This document shows positions 51,851 through 62,000 of a stretch of DNA of 62,000 bases, piece after piece. This DNA comes from Glandiceps talaboti. Lineage: Eukaryota; Hemichordata; Enteropneusta; Spengelidae. Within the stretch, counting starts at the first letter, position 1; each line of letters opens with the position of its first letter. Position numbers and translations under genes: made by a program. The stretch is from positions 19,616,225-19,678,224 of the forward strand of contig NC_135557.1 in assembly GCF_964340395.1 (NCBI RefSeq). The letters are read 5' to 3'. Under the pieces are notes generated by a model. That model saw nothing but the letters and a program-made list of their open reading frames with translations. It ran no database searches and had not been told where the DNA came from.

Positions 51851-53603
51851 ATCTCTTACTAATGATTTTCAATAAAGTATGTTCTTATCCACCTGTGTTG
51901 TCCAATAAATTATTAGCGCTTCCGAAATTCTCAATGCTACTATTGACGTCATGGAAAAGAAACAGCAATGCAGTGTGCAGTCAGTTTCGAGATACCGTTC
52001 ATATAATGTTAACAATGAAACACTTGTTTCTATGTCTTGGTTCGAGGCACCTCCCAAAATCTAACACGGTACATCATATATAGTGGTCTTTTAATACTCT
52101 AAAGACCTTTCTACTATCTGGAGTAGTGTGGTGCGTGTGTGGGGCCCATTTCGCAATTCGTGATGATTGGCTATTCATATAACATTGCTTAGTCTGAGTT
52201 ATGTACGTTTGAAACGATGGAGACTTTGGGTGTTGTAGTTATCACTATCTAGCGACCATGCAAATTGAATAAACCCCTGTGCATGGAGGTACATTGTATC
52301 TTCTCCCTCCAAGGTAAAGTAATATATCCTCTGTTATTTGATATTGCACCCCCCCCCCCCATTGAATTATCCTGTCTCACACCTTGTTCGACCGTTCCCG
52401 TGCCTGAGTTCTGCCTCAATTTAAGGCCTCACTCAAAGCAGGGGCCAGGTGAGATATACCCAAAAATCCCAGGGCAAAAACGAAGTGTCCTGAATGTCCG
52501 ACACTTAGGCCAAAAAAGGAGATTTTGAAAAGAATTGTTTCTGGTCAGGACATTTTGTCTAAACGGGCCATGGTGCGACAAGGTGAATTTTTTTATTCTC
52601 AACAAACATGTCACTAAATCTATTATTTATAACCCCTGTCCGTGTGCATAATTCATGAAGCTATCACAGAAGGGGTATTCTGACCGACATTTCGTTTGTT
52701 TTTGGATAGAAGCAATATTTTTCAAATTAAAAGAAAAATAAGACAAAATCTCAACCTCCCTACCCTATTCTCTGAGGCCCTGTCATCGGAAACCTCACCA
52801 TTATTTGTTTTCGCTTGAAACGCCTGTTATGTTACGATACTTGTTTTCAGTATACTTGTATTATTACGTGCTGGTGTATGTATAAGTTGATTTGTTTCGT
52901 CAATTTATACTTACTTGCGTATCTTTATTTTTCTTGTTATCAACTTTGTGCAATATAATTTGAATTTAATGCATGGTGATTTATATAAAGTCCACTAGGC
53001 TTTGAAATTCTTTGGGTGTGAGTTGCAAGACAGGCTACTAAATATACTACTCCTGCTGGTACTTTTACTTCCGAATCCTATATCTATAGAACACACCATA
53101 CAGGTTTAACAACATCATGACGTGTGTTATCAATGAATTGTTTGGTCAGTGTCACCACTCCCTAATCTATATCGAAGCCCGCCCCTTGCGGTCAGAAAAT
53201 GGTTTGATAGAAACACTGCACGAGATCAAGAAGTAATTATAAAACCTGTCAGTAAAGGTCATTACATCTCATTTGTGAAAATGAGATTCCAATTCTCTCT
53301 TATTATTTCTGTCTGTGTTCATATAACAACTGTAATTTAGTTTTATGTGATAAACGGCTGATTGAATAGTTAATAATATATTATTTGGTTATTGTTTTTG
53401 TTTGATTTTTTGGGTTTTTTATCGCTTGTGTTATCGTTCCGGGTTAAGTTTTGAGTGTACAAGACTAAAACTAATACAAAATAATGAAAATATGACTGCA
53501 TTACAATTATTGCAGCTAATAAGTGTGAGTGTATGGATGGCGCCAGTCTACATTTTTCGATTACCATGGCAAAGTACCCGGATGAAGGAAACAAGGAAAT
53601 TGC

Positions 53604-53610
53604 TATAAAA
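53604..53610 (+). promoter_or_regulatory. TATA box of Ig receptor copy C
   Basis: TATAAAA, 116 bases before the start codon, inside the block GTACCCGGATGAAGGAAACA ... GGACCGGTCTGCTGAA shared with copy A. Confidence 0.6.
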
Positions 53611-53719
53611 CCACAGCAAGGACCGGTCTGCTGAACTTAAACATTACACAGTCTCCAGGTAAATCTACCAGAGTCTTATGTATTAGTAGATACCAATCAT
53701 AACTTGGAAGAATATTCAG

Positions 53720-55288
53720 ATGGCGTTTGATAGAGAAGCGTTCACTCTGGTGATTTTACTTGGCCTACTTACCAGCATACAGTACATACTATTGGTAGAA
53801 AGTGAAACAATTACTGCAATGCAAGGTGACACTGTTATTCTTCCTTGTTCATATAATTATACAGCATACCATGGGCGATCTTACACCTTTCAAACATATT
53901 GGCGTTTCTCAGATATTCAGATTGTCGGATGTCATGGGAGAATTCAGCGCTCCATTTTACAGCCATCATATTGTTTCAGTAATGATCATTACGGTAAAAC
54001 GACTGATGATTTTTGGTACGGTGATGACCATATCGATACCATTGACTTTCCTTTAACCATCACAAATATTACTCAGTCTGATGAAGGGTTGTATTCATGT
54101 GAAGTACGAGGTGAATTCGAAGATCACCATTCAGTAATTCAACTAAATGTAGTCATTCCGCCACACGACGGATATCCCAAGTGTTCATTAAACCCTGCAC
54201 CTTACAAACTTGATTTTGGTAGCGAGGGCAATGTTACTGCCCCCAGTACCATCGAGTGTGAGAGCATTGGTGGCTATCCCGAAATCATTCTTACTTTGGT
54301 TTCTGAGAAAGGAACGATCGTTGGAATGAGTCAAGGATTTGGAAATCAAACTACCAGAGTTAAGTTCACATACACACCGACCATCGCAGATGCTGGAACA
54401 GTGTTTACGTGTAATGTTAACCAGTCTGGGATTACAACAGCATTCTGTGTGACCCCTCCCATTACAATTTTGAACATGTATGTGTACAGGCAAAGAATAG
54501 AAAATCAACAAATAACTACCACTGCATTGGTAACCTGTGATATAAACGCTTCACCGCCTACACGACATCATGTATGGTACGTCAATAATAAAACTGTACA
54601 AAATAGTTCAGCTACTGTTCTGTTCAGTTCTGCTACGTTTGCGATTCTGGGTGATGGGGGAATTCTTGTCATGGAGATAGCATCCTTGGTTAGTCAAGCT
54701 TTTATCGTGGAGTGTGAAGCAGCAAATGACAAGGGTGTTGGTACTGCTTCTGTTGCCATTGACATTAGCTGGAATCAACCTACTTCAACACCTGCTAATT
54801 ACAAAACGCAAAATTCAGTCTCATCAGTACCCAGAGAAGAAAACCTAAAGTGTACAGTGTCCAAATCGCCAGAAGGATGTTTAGCTGGTGCATTTATTGG
54901 TGGTATCCTGGCAACATTAGTCTGTATTGTCGCCATTGTGTTTTTATATTTATGGCGATCAGGTAATTTACAGAATACTTTGCGTCTGTTTCATCTGAAA
55001 AGAGGCAATGCAAGATCTGATGACGTCACTGCCAACACAATCAGCGGTCAGACCTCAAAGAATGATTACACAGAGAGACCGAAAGTTGGTAATTCTGACG
55101 TGGATGACAAATTGGCTGTGGCTTATGAAAACGTCGGTGTTGACAACATTGATATTGCGATCGTACAACCCGAAGATCCGGGACACTACACAGCTTTGAC
55201 AGGGCAAAGACAACATGAGCAATATGAAGGACTGCATCGTGGAGAAACCAAAGCAGTATCTGATTATGAAGTTTACGAGGATCTTTAA
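53720..55288 (+). CDS. Intact Ig-superfamily receptor with ITIM-type and ITAM-spaced tail (copy C)
   Basis: A single 522-aa frame with no intron. Signal peptide: residues 1 to about 28 (MAFDREAFTLVILLGLLTSI). Ig 1 (about 30-146): C43, W61, DEGLYSC with C127. Ig 2 (about 155-250): C180 and DAGTVFTC with C231. Ig 3 (about 255-350): C273, W286, C332. Several N-x-S/T sites are present. A membrane span lies at about 389-411 (AGAFIGGILATLVCIVAIVF). The cytoplasmic tail (412-522) has VAYENV at 467-472, which fits the ITIM pattern (I/V/L/S)xYxx(I/V/L) and also holds a Y-x-N Grb2-type site. It also has YTAL at 490 and YEGL at 502 separated by eight residues, which fits the ITAM spacing YxxL-x(6-8)-YxxL. 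It ends DYEVYEDL. Inference: a cell-surface signalling receptor, possibly immune. No ortholog is named; ligand and kinase partners are unknown. The TATA box is intact, with AATAAA motifs about 150-215 bases downstream. Neighbour copies A and B are broken. Confidence 0.88.
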   Translation: MAFDREAFTLVILLGLLTSIQYILLVESETITAMQGDTVILPCSYNYTAYHGRSYTFQTYWRFSDIQIVGCHGRIQRSILQPSYCFSNDHYGKTTDDFWYGDDHIDTIDFPLTITNITQSDEGLYSCEVRGEFEDHHSVIQLNVVIPPHDGYPKCSLNPAPYKLDFGSEGNVTAPSTIECESIGGYPEIILTLVSEKGTIVGMSQGFGNQTTRVKFTYTPTIADAGTVFTCNVNQSGITTAFCVTPPITILNMYVYRQRIENQQITTTALVTCDINASPPTRHHVWYVNNKTVQNSSATVLFSSATFAILGDGGILVMEIASLVSQAFIVECEAANDKGVGTASVAIDISWNQPTSTPANYKTQNSVSSVPREENLKCTVSKSPEGCLAGAFIGGILATLVCIVAIVFLYLWRSGNLQNTLRLFHLKRGNARSDDVTANTISGQTSKNDYTERPKVGNSDVDDKLAVAYENVGVDNIDIAIVQPEDPGHYTALTGQRQHEQYEGLHRGETKAVSDYEVYEDL

Positions 55289-57256
55289 AACAAAGACAAA
55301 CACATTGCATCTTTGGAAGGGTGTAGTGTTATAAGTGATCATAATGTGCTGTATATCATCCTAAAATCAGTATAGTGTATGTCTGAGCAAACTTTCGACA
55401 CGTACAGCTTAATGTTTACCTGAGTGACATAGTTGAAATAAATGGTTGCTTACTCAGTGATGAATTAAGTAGTTGATGACCTGCTCTCAATTATAGAAAA
55501 TAAACTCACTGAGAAGGATTGTACTTGGACGGTTTGTCCAGATCATGTGTATACGAGATGAAATTACTCCAGAGCGCCACTTTGCATTCAAATATATGCT
55601 GCAGTAAGGCACAACTATACTTTTTACCTTCGGAGCATTTGAAGTTACACTACAAGTATCCGTATTTGTTACCTTTCTTTCAACAAGAAGCGTTCAGTAA
55701 TATTTACACTAACAAGACCTATATATAAAAGTTACTGAATTTTCTCGCATGCTATAGTTGCGAATCGTTTCTTAAGGGATGATCAGACTCGGAGGTACTT
55801 CGTTGATTTTTTCCCAGTCAGAATACACGACAAAGAGTAATAGATACCCTTGAAAGGAAACTGGAAGTTAAATTTAGAATATATGTCAGTATTTTTCATA
55901 ATTTCAGGATATATTTTTTTTCATTACTGGCATTGAACTCTCTACGTGCTACTCCATATATGTTCTTCTCTTCAAAGACCCCGAGAGAAAGGAGAATTGA
56001 ATTGCTTTTTTATCCCAGTTGTTATATTGGTGGGAGGATATTCAAGGTAATATGAAACATTAGATCAAGTGATAAAATGATAACATGAATCCATCAACAT
56101 ATTGGGGCCATACATAGGTATAATCAGATATATGGAAAGAGGAAATTAACAACAGACAGTAGTGAATCTAGTTTTGTATACAATACACAAAACTTGACGA
56201 TCTGCTGCTGAAAACATAACCATGCATTTTCTTGGGGAAATAATTCTGAATAATTGTGAACATGAGTTTTCGCAGTCTCTTAATCGTCATTGTTGCGTTC
56301 TGTGGACAATCGTCATTATATAGTAAGATAAGGGGTCATATATAGCGGTGGGTTTGCAAGTTCTATATCTCGACGCAATACCCTTTCTCATTGACATTGT
56401 TAGGGAGCATTCAGTAATTACAATGGGACAGGGCGGTGGGGGGGTGGTCACATTTTACAAATCGGTTCTTGGTGAGGCTAGGACCATAGATTAAAAAGTG
56501 GGATTCGGGAGGGTCACATATTATGGAACAGCCCGGGCCATAATTCTCTCGACCCTCCCCACTTGCAATTACCGAAGTGAAGAATCTCTTACTAATGATT
56601 TTCAATAAAGTATGTTCTTATCCACCTGTGTTGTCCAATAAATTATTAGCGCTTCCGAAATTCTCAATGCTATTATTGACGTCATGGAAAAGAAATAGCA
56701 ATGCAGTGTGCAGTCAGTTTCGAGATATCGTTCATATCATGTTAACAATGAAACACTTGTTTCTATGTCTTGGTTCGAGACACCTACCAAAATCTAACAC
56801 GGTACATCATATATAGTGGTCTTTTAATACTCTAAAGACCTTTCTACTATCTGGAGTAGTGTGGTGCGTGTGTGGGCCCATTTCGTAGTTCATAATGATT
56901 GGCTATTCATATATTGACCGTATAACATCGCTTAGACTGTGTTATGTACGTTTGAATATAACGATGGAGACTTTGGGTGTTGTAGTTATCGCTAGATACC
57001 ATGCAAATTGAATAAACCCCTGTGCATGGAGGTACATTGTATCTTCTCCCTCCAAGGTAAATTACTGTATCCTCTGTTATTTGATATTGCACCCCCCCCC
57101 CTTTGAATTATCCTGTCTCACACCTTGTTCGACCATTCCCGTGCCTGAGTTCTGCCTCAATTTAAGGCCTCACTCAAAGCAGGGGCCAGGTGAGATATAC
57201 TCAAAAATCCCAGGGCAAAAACGAAGTGTCCTGAATCTCCGACACTTAGGCCTAAA
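55289..57256 (+). other. Downstream half of duplication unit C
   Basis: Nearly identical to 50565-52528. Contains the shared 3' flank, a signal-peptide exon candidate (56262-56322) and the ATTCAGTAATTACA repeat (56402-56580). Ends abruptly at about 57256, where unit D begins. Confidence 0.8.
56262..56322 (+). CDS. Candidate first exon coding a signal peptide (unit C)
   Basis: MSFRSLLIVIVAFCGQSSLY followed by a GTAAGA donor at 56323 in phase 1. Counterpart of 51533-51593. The charged Arg at position 4 is compatible with a signal peptide n-region. Downstream exons not found. Confidence 0.35.
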
Positions 57257-59800
57257 AATTCAATATATGCGCCATTCCATGATTTGCTGTATGTCATCCT
57301 GATTCAGTATAGTATTTTTGAGCAAACTTTCGGCACGTACAACCTAAAATTTACCTGCAATAGTTGAAATAAATAGTTGCTTACTCAGTGATGAAGTGGT
57401 TGATGACCTGCTCTCAATTATAGAAAATAAACTCAATCAGAAGGATTGTAGTTGAACATCTGTTCAGATCATATGTATTGTTCTGTGATGAAATTACCCG
57501 AGAGCTGCACTTTGCATGCATGTGCTGTAGTAAGGCACAACCATATTTTTTCCCTCAGAGGATTTGAAGTTATACTACACAAGTACATGTATTTGTTACC
57601 TTTCTTTCAACAAGAAAGATTTAGTGATAATTATAATAAGAAGAAGTACATATATGTATAAAATTTACTGACTTTTCTCGCACCCTATAATTGCAAAACA
57701 TTTCGGAATCGAAGGGATGATCAGACTCAGACGTACTTCATTCAGAATACAGTACAAAGAGAAATAGATACCATTGAAAGGAAACGGAATGTTAAATTTA
57801 GAAAATACGTCAGTACTTTTCATAATTTCCGGATATTTTTTTCATTCTTAGCATTGAACTCTTTACCTGCTATTCCACATATGTTCCTCTCCTAAAAGTT
57901 GGACAGACAGGATGACATAATTACAGTCATATTTATTGACTACCCCCACCAACTGAATTTGACCACACGGGGTTCATATTTCCCATTACCTTACAGTTTA
58001 GGTCACTATTGTGGTCTGAGTTTACATGTACAGGGTAGAATTTTTTTCATCCCAGTTGTTCCTTTGGTGGGAGGATTTTCAATTACTTAATGACAATAAG
58101 GTCGTACGAAACATTAGATTATGCGGTTACATCATAATACGCATCCACCAACATATTTGGGGCATAAACAGATACTAGGTACAATCATATATAGAAAGAG
58201 GAAATTAACAACAGAGCAGAGAATCTAGTTTTGTATACAACACAAAACTATGAGACTAAATACCCAACTTTGTCAATTTGTAATTCTCGCCTAATAATGA
58301 AAACAGGATATTTGGATAGTACTCTTTAGAAATTACACAAAACGTGCACCGTCTGCTTCTGAAAACATAACCATGTATTTCCTTTTTGAAATAATTCTGA
58401 ATAATTGTAAAGTAATTTTTCTCAGTCTATACATTAAGCGGAAGTTCAATAGTTTCAGATCCAGTAATCGTCATTGTTTCGTTCTGTGGACAATCATCAT
58501 TATAGTTAGTAAGCTAAGGGGTCATTGAGCTGCTTGGTAGTAGACTTTTGAATCACATTTCATATGCCGATGATTTAATTGTCTTCAGGTCTCTCTAGCA
58601 AGGGCTTACAAAAGCTTATTCATGTTTGCGAGATTTACGATATCGGACATGTTATTTTCTATAATCAGAAAAAAACATTTTGTATGGTTGTCATGCCCAA
58701 AACTTTAAGCTTTTTTGAACACCCCTGTTATTTCTTTGGATGGCAATAAGCTTTCGTTTGTCGACTCGTACAAATATCTGGGTGTATTTGTTTTCAGTAG
58801 CTTCATGGATGATGATGATATTACTAGACAAATACTATTACTTTAAATTTACATACATGGTAACTTTCTATGCAGGAATTTTGTATTTCGCTCTAGTCAA
58901 TTTAAGATTAGGTTATGCTTTTTGTTCTAATTTATACTGTTGTCATCTGTGGTCTAATTTTAAGTTGGAAACGTACAACAAAGTTCGAGTTGCGTATAAT
59001 AATTGTTTTAGATTTTTTTTTAATTTGTCCAGGCGGTGTAGTTTAAGTTCTATGTTTGTTTGTTACTCAGTTTTGTCTTCCGGTGAACTTGTCCTGAAAA
59101 GTATTTACTATTTTGTTAAGAGAGTATTAGATGGTAGCAATGTTTATGTACAGTGTGTTTATTCATGTAAGTACGTACCATGATTCTTTATACATATTCT
59201 CTATTGATTACTGTCATTACTTGTGTTGGGGAGTGTCTCTTTTTCCGTGGACAATAGTTTAGTTTTAAGGATTTGTATCTGTATATTCTCATTCCTACTG
59301 TATTTTTTAATATGGGTCTTGAGCCTGACCCAAACAATAAATAAAATAATAAATTTAAATATATATATGCGATATACTCATCATGTATATGTAGCAATCT
59401 CATTCTTAGGGAGCATTCAGTAATTACAACTGGGGTTGGGCGGTTAGATGGGGGTCACCTTTTACAAATCGGTTCTTGAGGAGGGCCATAGTTTAGAAAA
59501 TGGGATTTGGGAGGCCCGGAGGGTCACATTTGATGGAACAGCCCGGGCCTTAATTCCCTCGACCCTACCCTCCCCACTTGTAATTACCGGAGGCGCTCTT
59601 CTATAATGTTTTTTTTTTCAATAAAGTATGTTCTTATCCACCTGTGCTATCCAATAAATTGTTCGCGCTTCCGAAATTCTCGGAATATGAAAAACAAATA
59701 TAAACTATTTCGTAGTTCGTAATGATTGGCTATTCATATATTGACCGTATAACATTGCTCAGATACGTTTGAATATAACGATGGAGACTTTGGGTGTAAA
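57257..59800 (+). other. Unit D: rearranged third duplication unit without a receptor gene
   Basis: 57262-58530 aligns with the 3' flank of copies A-C, from TATGCGCCATTC, CATCCTGATTCAGTATAG and CTCTCAATTATAGAAAATAA on. 59409-59800 resumes that alignment (the ATTCAGTAATTACA repeat, CAATAAAGTATGTTCTTATC, GATTGGCTATTCATATATTG). Between them lies a LINE fragment. The receptor coding region is absent, so the unit joined unit C at a point inside its 3' flank. Confidence 0.75.
58535..59360 (+). mobile_element. 5'-truncated non-LTR retrotransposon (reverse transcriptase C-terminal part)
   Basis: Starts shortly before the catalytic box HISYADDLIVF (about 58551-58583). Frame breaks follow, then a frame to 59183 with VYLFS..., CSNLYCCHLWSNFKLETYNK, VRVAYNNCFRFFFNLSRRCS and SSGELVLKSIYYFVKRVL, the typical C-terminal part of LINE ORF2. 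The 3' end is AT-rich with AATAAATAAAATAATAAA. The break in frame and loss of the 5' part show that it is dead. It split duplication unit D. Confidence 0.8.
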
Positions 59801-61150
59801 CCGTTGCCACGTTATAGCGCGTTGTGGTTTCTTGATCCATGGACAATTGCGCCCCCTACGACAGAGGGGGATCCAGGGAATCCCCTTTCGAGAACAGATA
59901 ACACAAACAAATAAACAAAATATGACTGCCACCCTGCATGTGGAACTGCTGCGTTGGAAGTTTTTCGTCAAAAATATGCTCAGATTGAGGTGAAAGTGAC
60001 TACTCTATTAGCGATTGTAAAGGTGAGTTACATATACTTTTAATCGAAATAGTGAATTAATGTTTCAAGCATTGTTTTATGTGTCACGTATTGAATTTTC
60101 AAGGGTGAGAATGATCAATGGAAAATTTAACCTGCAAAACAAAATGCCCAGAGACGTTATACATTGTTACACTTCACTAGAAATGAAAAGTGCTACATGC
60201 CACAAACCCGGGACTTGTACTATCCGATACGGTCCAGGTGTGATAATACGTAAGGATAGCCCGATAGCATCCAGTTAGATTTAGTATTTGACGAATAAAC
60301 AGGATGTTCAGTATGACGAGTTGGGTTGCAAATATGGAATCTGTTGAAAGTGAAAGCTTGTACTGTGCAACTGTGTAGAGAAGCAAGTAGCTATATCATT
60401 GTTGTATGTAGTACGTTGTAGTGCATGGCTACCTCACATTTAGACTGGCACATGCCCCTTCAGAGATTTTTTTCAGTCTTTGAATATTTTGAATTTGGTA
60501 TTCATTTCAAATTTTATGAAGTAGTATGTCCTCAATTTAAAAAAAAAATTCCCAGTTACTAGTTATCTCAGATCTCCCAGGCCCCAAGGGCTACTTTATA
60601 GTATGCACACTCACCTGATTGTTAAAAATTGCAATCACTCAGTCAGGTTATCATATTACACTCACAAAAGAACATGTTTTGTGTTTTTAAATATATTTTT
60701 TATTCAAATACAGAATGAAAAACGCCTGGAGACTTGAGGAAGTCTACCTCAAATTTTAAAAAAAAATAATGAAAGAAAACAAATTGTCAGTAAGAATATA
60801 AGTTTATATTCATTAAGAAATATCCTTTCGTACCCCGAGTTTTGGTTTCACAGACAAAATTGTATTGAGAAAATGACAAAAAATAATTATATAAAAAATC
60901 ACTTAATTTCATACATGTGAAAAGGTTACATTAGTGCTGTTATGGTAGCCTCTAAAATTGCTGAAGCCCCTTTCTTGATATTCCCCTCTCAAATATCATC
61001 TCTTCAGAGTCCATTGCCCTCTCTGGAAACAGAAAGTGAAATTTAAGGGCGTGCAAATGGAGCTCTCTATATTATAATATGATTTATTTTATTAATCTTG
61101 AGACTTTTATTTGGCAGGTTTGTTGAAGTCAACTCGTAACAAGTGCAATC
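59801..61150. other. Intergenic, no supported gene
   Basis: Short frames only (59769-59993, 60060-60278), without recognisable domains. AT-rich with A/T runs near 60540, 60680 and 60760. Could hold promoter or untranslated sequence of the 61151 reading frame. Confidence 0.5.
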
Positions 61151-61687
61151 ATGAAGGTGATTCGATTCAACCCTCTCAGTGTGTGTAAGATATTTACTGT
61201 TATCATTGGACTCTTCAAGAGAGCTTTGTGTTTCATTCAACGAAGGAGAAGAAACAGTGACAGTCTTCCACTGAGTATGAATTCCATACAAGTTCCACTG
61301 ACAGACAACTCTACAAAGCATGACATACCAGGAAATGAGGTAAGATTAGATACCAATACAGATACAGGAATTTGTATCATGTCAGACTCCAAACCCATAG
61401 TTCTGGGCAATGATACCACTAGTCTTGATTACCCAGACTCCCACTGCTGGGGGCCCTACTATGAGACCACCAAGTCAAGAGTTTGGGGAAAGATGATGTA
61501 TAGTGACTTCTCTGGATGGGATCTCTCACCCAATGCAGTGCTTTCTGGAGAATATTTCACATCCAGCATTGCATGTAGGTTCTGTCCTGACAGGTTTTCA
61601 TATCTCAAGCAACCGATACATCTTAATGACTTGGAGGACATGTACTTCTATTGCAAACAACCTTGGATTACAATGAACATTTCCTGA
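61151..61687 (+). CDS. EBAG9-like N-terminal reading frame (partial or unusual)
   Basis: Open for 178 codons from MKVIRFNPLSVCKIFTVIIG. The first 50 residues resemble the N-terminus of EBAG9/RCAS1: a short hydrophobic stretch with Cys (VCKIFTVIIGLFKRALC), a basic cluster (RRRR) and an S/D-L-P segment. EBAG9 is a Golgi-associated membrane-anchored protein. A consensus donor (GAG/GTAAGA) at 61340 in phase 0 would close a 63-codon exon here. If so, the rest of the frame (to 61687, with DSHCWGPYYETT and FCPDRFSYLKQ) would be intronic, although an open frame of that length is unlikely by chance. The coiled coil that ends EBAG9 is not in the window. Assignment rests on a short, weak similarity. Confidence 0.45.
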   Translation: MKVIRFNPLSVCKIFTVIIGLFKRALCFIQRRRRNSDSLPLSMNSIQVPLTDNSTKHDIPGNEVRLDTNTDTGICIMSDSKPIVLGNDTTSLDYPDSHCWGPYYETTKSRVWGKMMYSDFSGWDLSPNAVLSGEYFTSSIACRFCPDRFSYLKQPIHLNDLEDMYFYCKQPWITMNIS

Positions 61688-61707
61688 GACTCTCATCTGA
61701 GTGGTCT

Positions 61708-61972
61708 CATAGTACAGCCCCCAGCAGTGAGAGTCTGGGTAACTGTCTGAAACTATGGTGCCAAAGGGTCAAATCACACGGAATGCTTGCTTGAACTGAT
61801 GTGTCTTCAGTTTGTACATGTCGTGATGTGTCTTCAGTTTGTTTGTGACAGTATGCAGATTTGATGCTTGCCTTATGTCCACTGGTAAAGAATTGCAAAG
61901 TTTAGGAGCATGTGGTTTGTTCTCCAGTTGTATTGAAAGCAAGATAATCGTGTTAGCTAAACATGTATACAT
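61708..61972 (-). mobile_element. LINE ORF2 C-terminal fragment (minus strand)
   Basis: The minus frame reads HAPKLCNSLPVDIRQASNLH then TVTNKLKTHH, the common end of non-LTR retrotransposon ORF2 (WNSLPxxIRxAxSLxxFKxxLKT). Near its end a 24-27 base segment (GATGTGTCTTCAGTTTGT) is tandemly doubled. 5'-truncated; may continue past the window edge. Confidence 0.65.
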
Positions 61973-62000
61973 GTAGGCAATCTGATTAAAATCCGATGTA

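Larger units (their letters stand above)
50565..52528 (+). other. Downstream half of duplication unit B
   Basis: Collinear and very similar to 55289-57256 after copy C. It holds the shared 3' flank, a candidate signal-peptide exon (51533-51593) and a foldback-like repeat (51672-51850). From 52530 the two units part: B continues with a TTGTTTCTGGTCAG repeat, C with unit D. Confidence 0.8.

Noticed and set aside
58740-59183. 147-codon frame as a host membrane protein
   Set aside because: Motifs and the upstream YADD box show it is the end of a LINE reverse transcriptase ORF.

Overview
The window is animal nuclear DNA. It is AT-rich, contains genes with GT-AG introns, and is crowded with microsatellites, minisatellites and short foldback (MITE-like) elements. 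The three house-keeping genes encode bilaterian-type proteins, and a tandem family of immunoglobulin-superfamily receptors is present. A marine invertebrate (hemichordate, amphioxus, brachiopod or mollusc type) fits, but the species cannot be fixed from sequence alone. I saw no rRNA, tRNA or CRISPR array.

Left part (1-12.9 kb): repeat-rich DNA, then a small two-exon gene for a six-bladed NHL-repeat protein (4039-5172, +), then PSMD9 (proteasome assembly chaperone) on the minus strand (11525-7297, six exons, 201 aa when spliced). PSMD9 lies head-to-head with DCAF8 (12987-27682, +, eleven exons, 626 aa), a WD40 substrate receptor for CUL4-DDB1 ubiquitin ligase. All exon phases in both genes close without a gap. 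DCAF8 introns hold several minisatellites, and a 31-bp minisatellite starts inside its last codons.

Middle (28-41 kb): a gene-poor stretch with tandem repeats and a TIR element, then copy A of the Ig receptor family (frameshifted). Next comes a very AT-rich block (about 38.2-39.9 kb) holding a decayed, virus-like minus-strand reading frame whose in-frame stops are almost all TGA. It lies beside a truncated P-loop ATPase start. Both are cut up by microsatellites.

Right part (41.7-62 kb): TMEM147 on the minus strand (46718-41778, six exons, 229 aa). Then a tandem segmental duplication of about 4.7 kb carries Ig receptor copy B (a pseudogene) and copy C (intact, 522 aa, apparently intronless), followed by a rearranged unit D with no receptor gene that was split by a non-LTR retrotransposon. 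The window ends with an EBAG9-like open reading frame and a LINE 3' fragment on the minus strand.

The most interesting biology is the Ig receptor cluster. Copy C has a signal peptide, three Ig-like domains, one membrane span and a tail with an ITIM-type site plus an ITAM-spaced tyrosine pair. Copies A and B are broken yet keep the tail motifs. The proteostasis genes (PSMD9, DCAF8) and the ER membrane gene (TMEM147) have no evident functional link to it.
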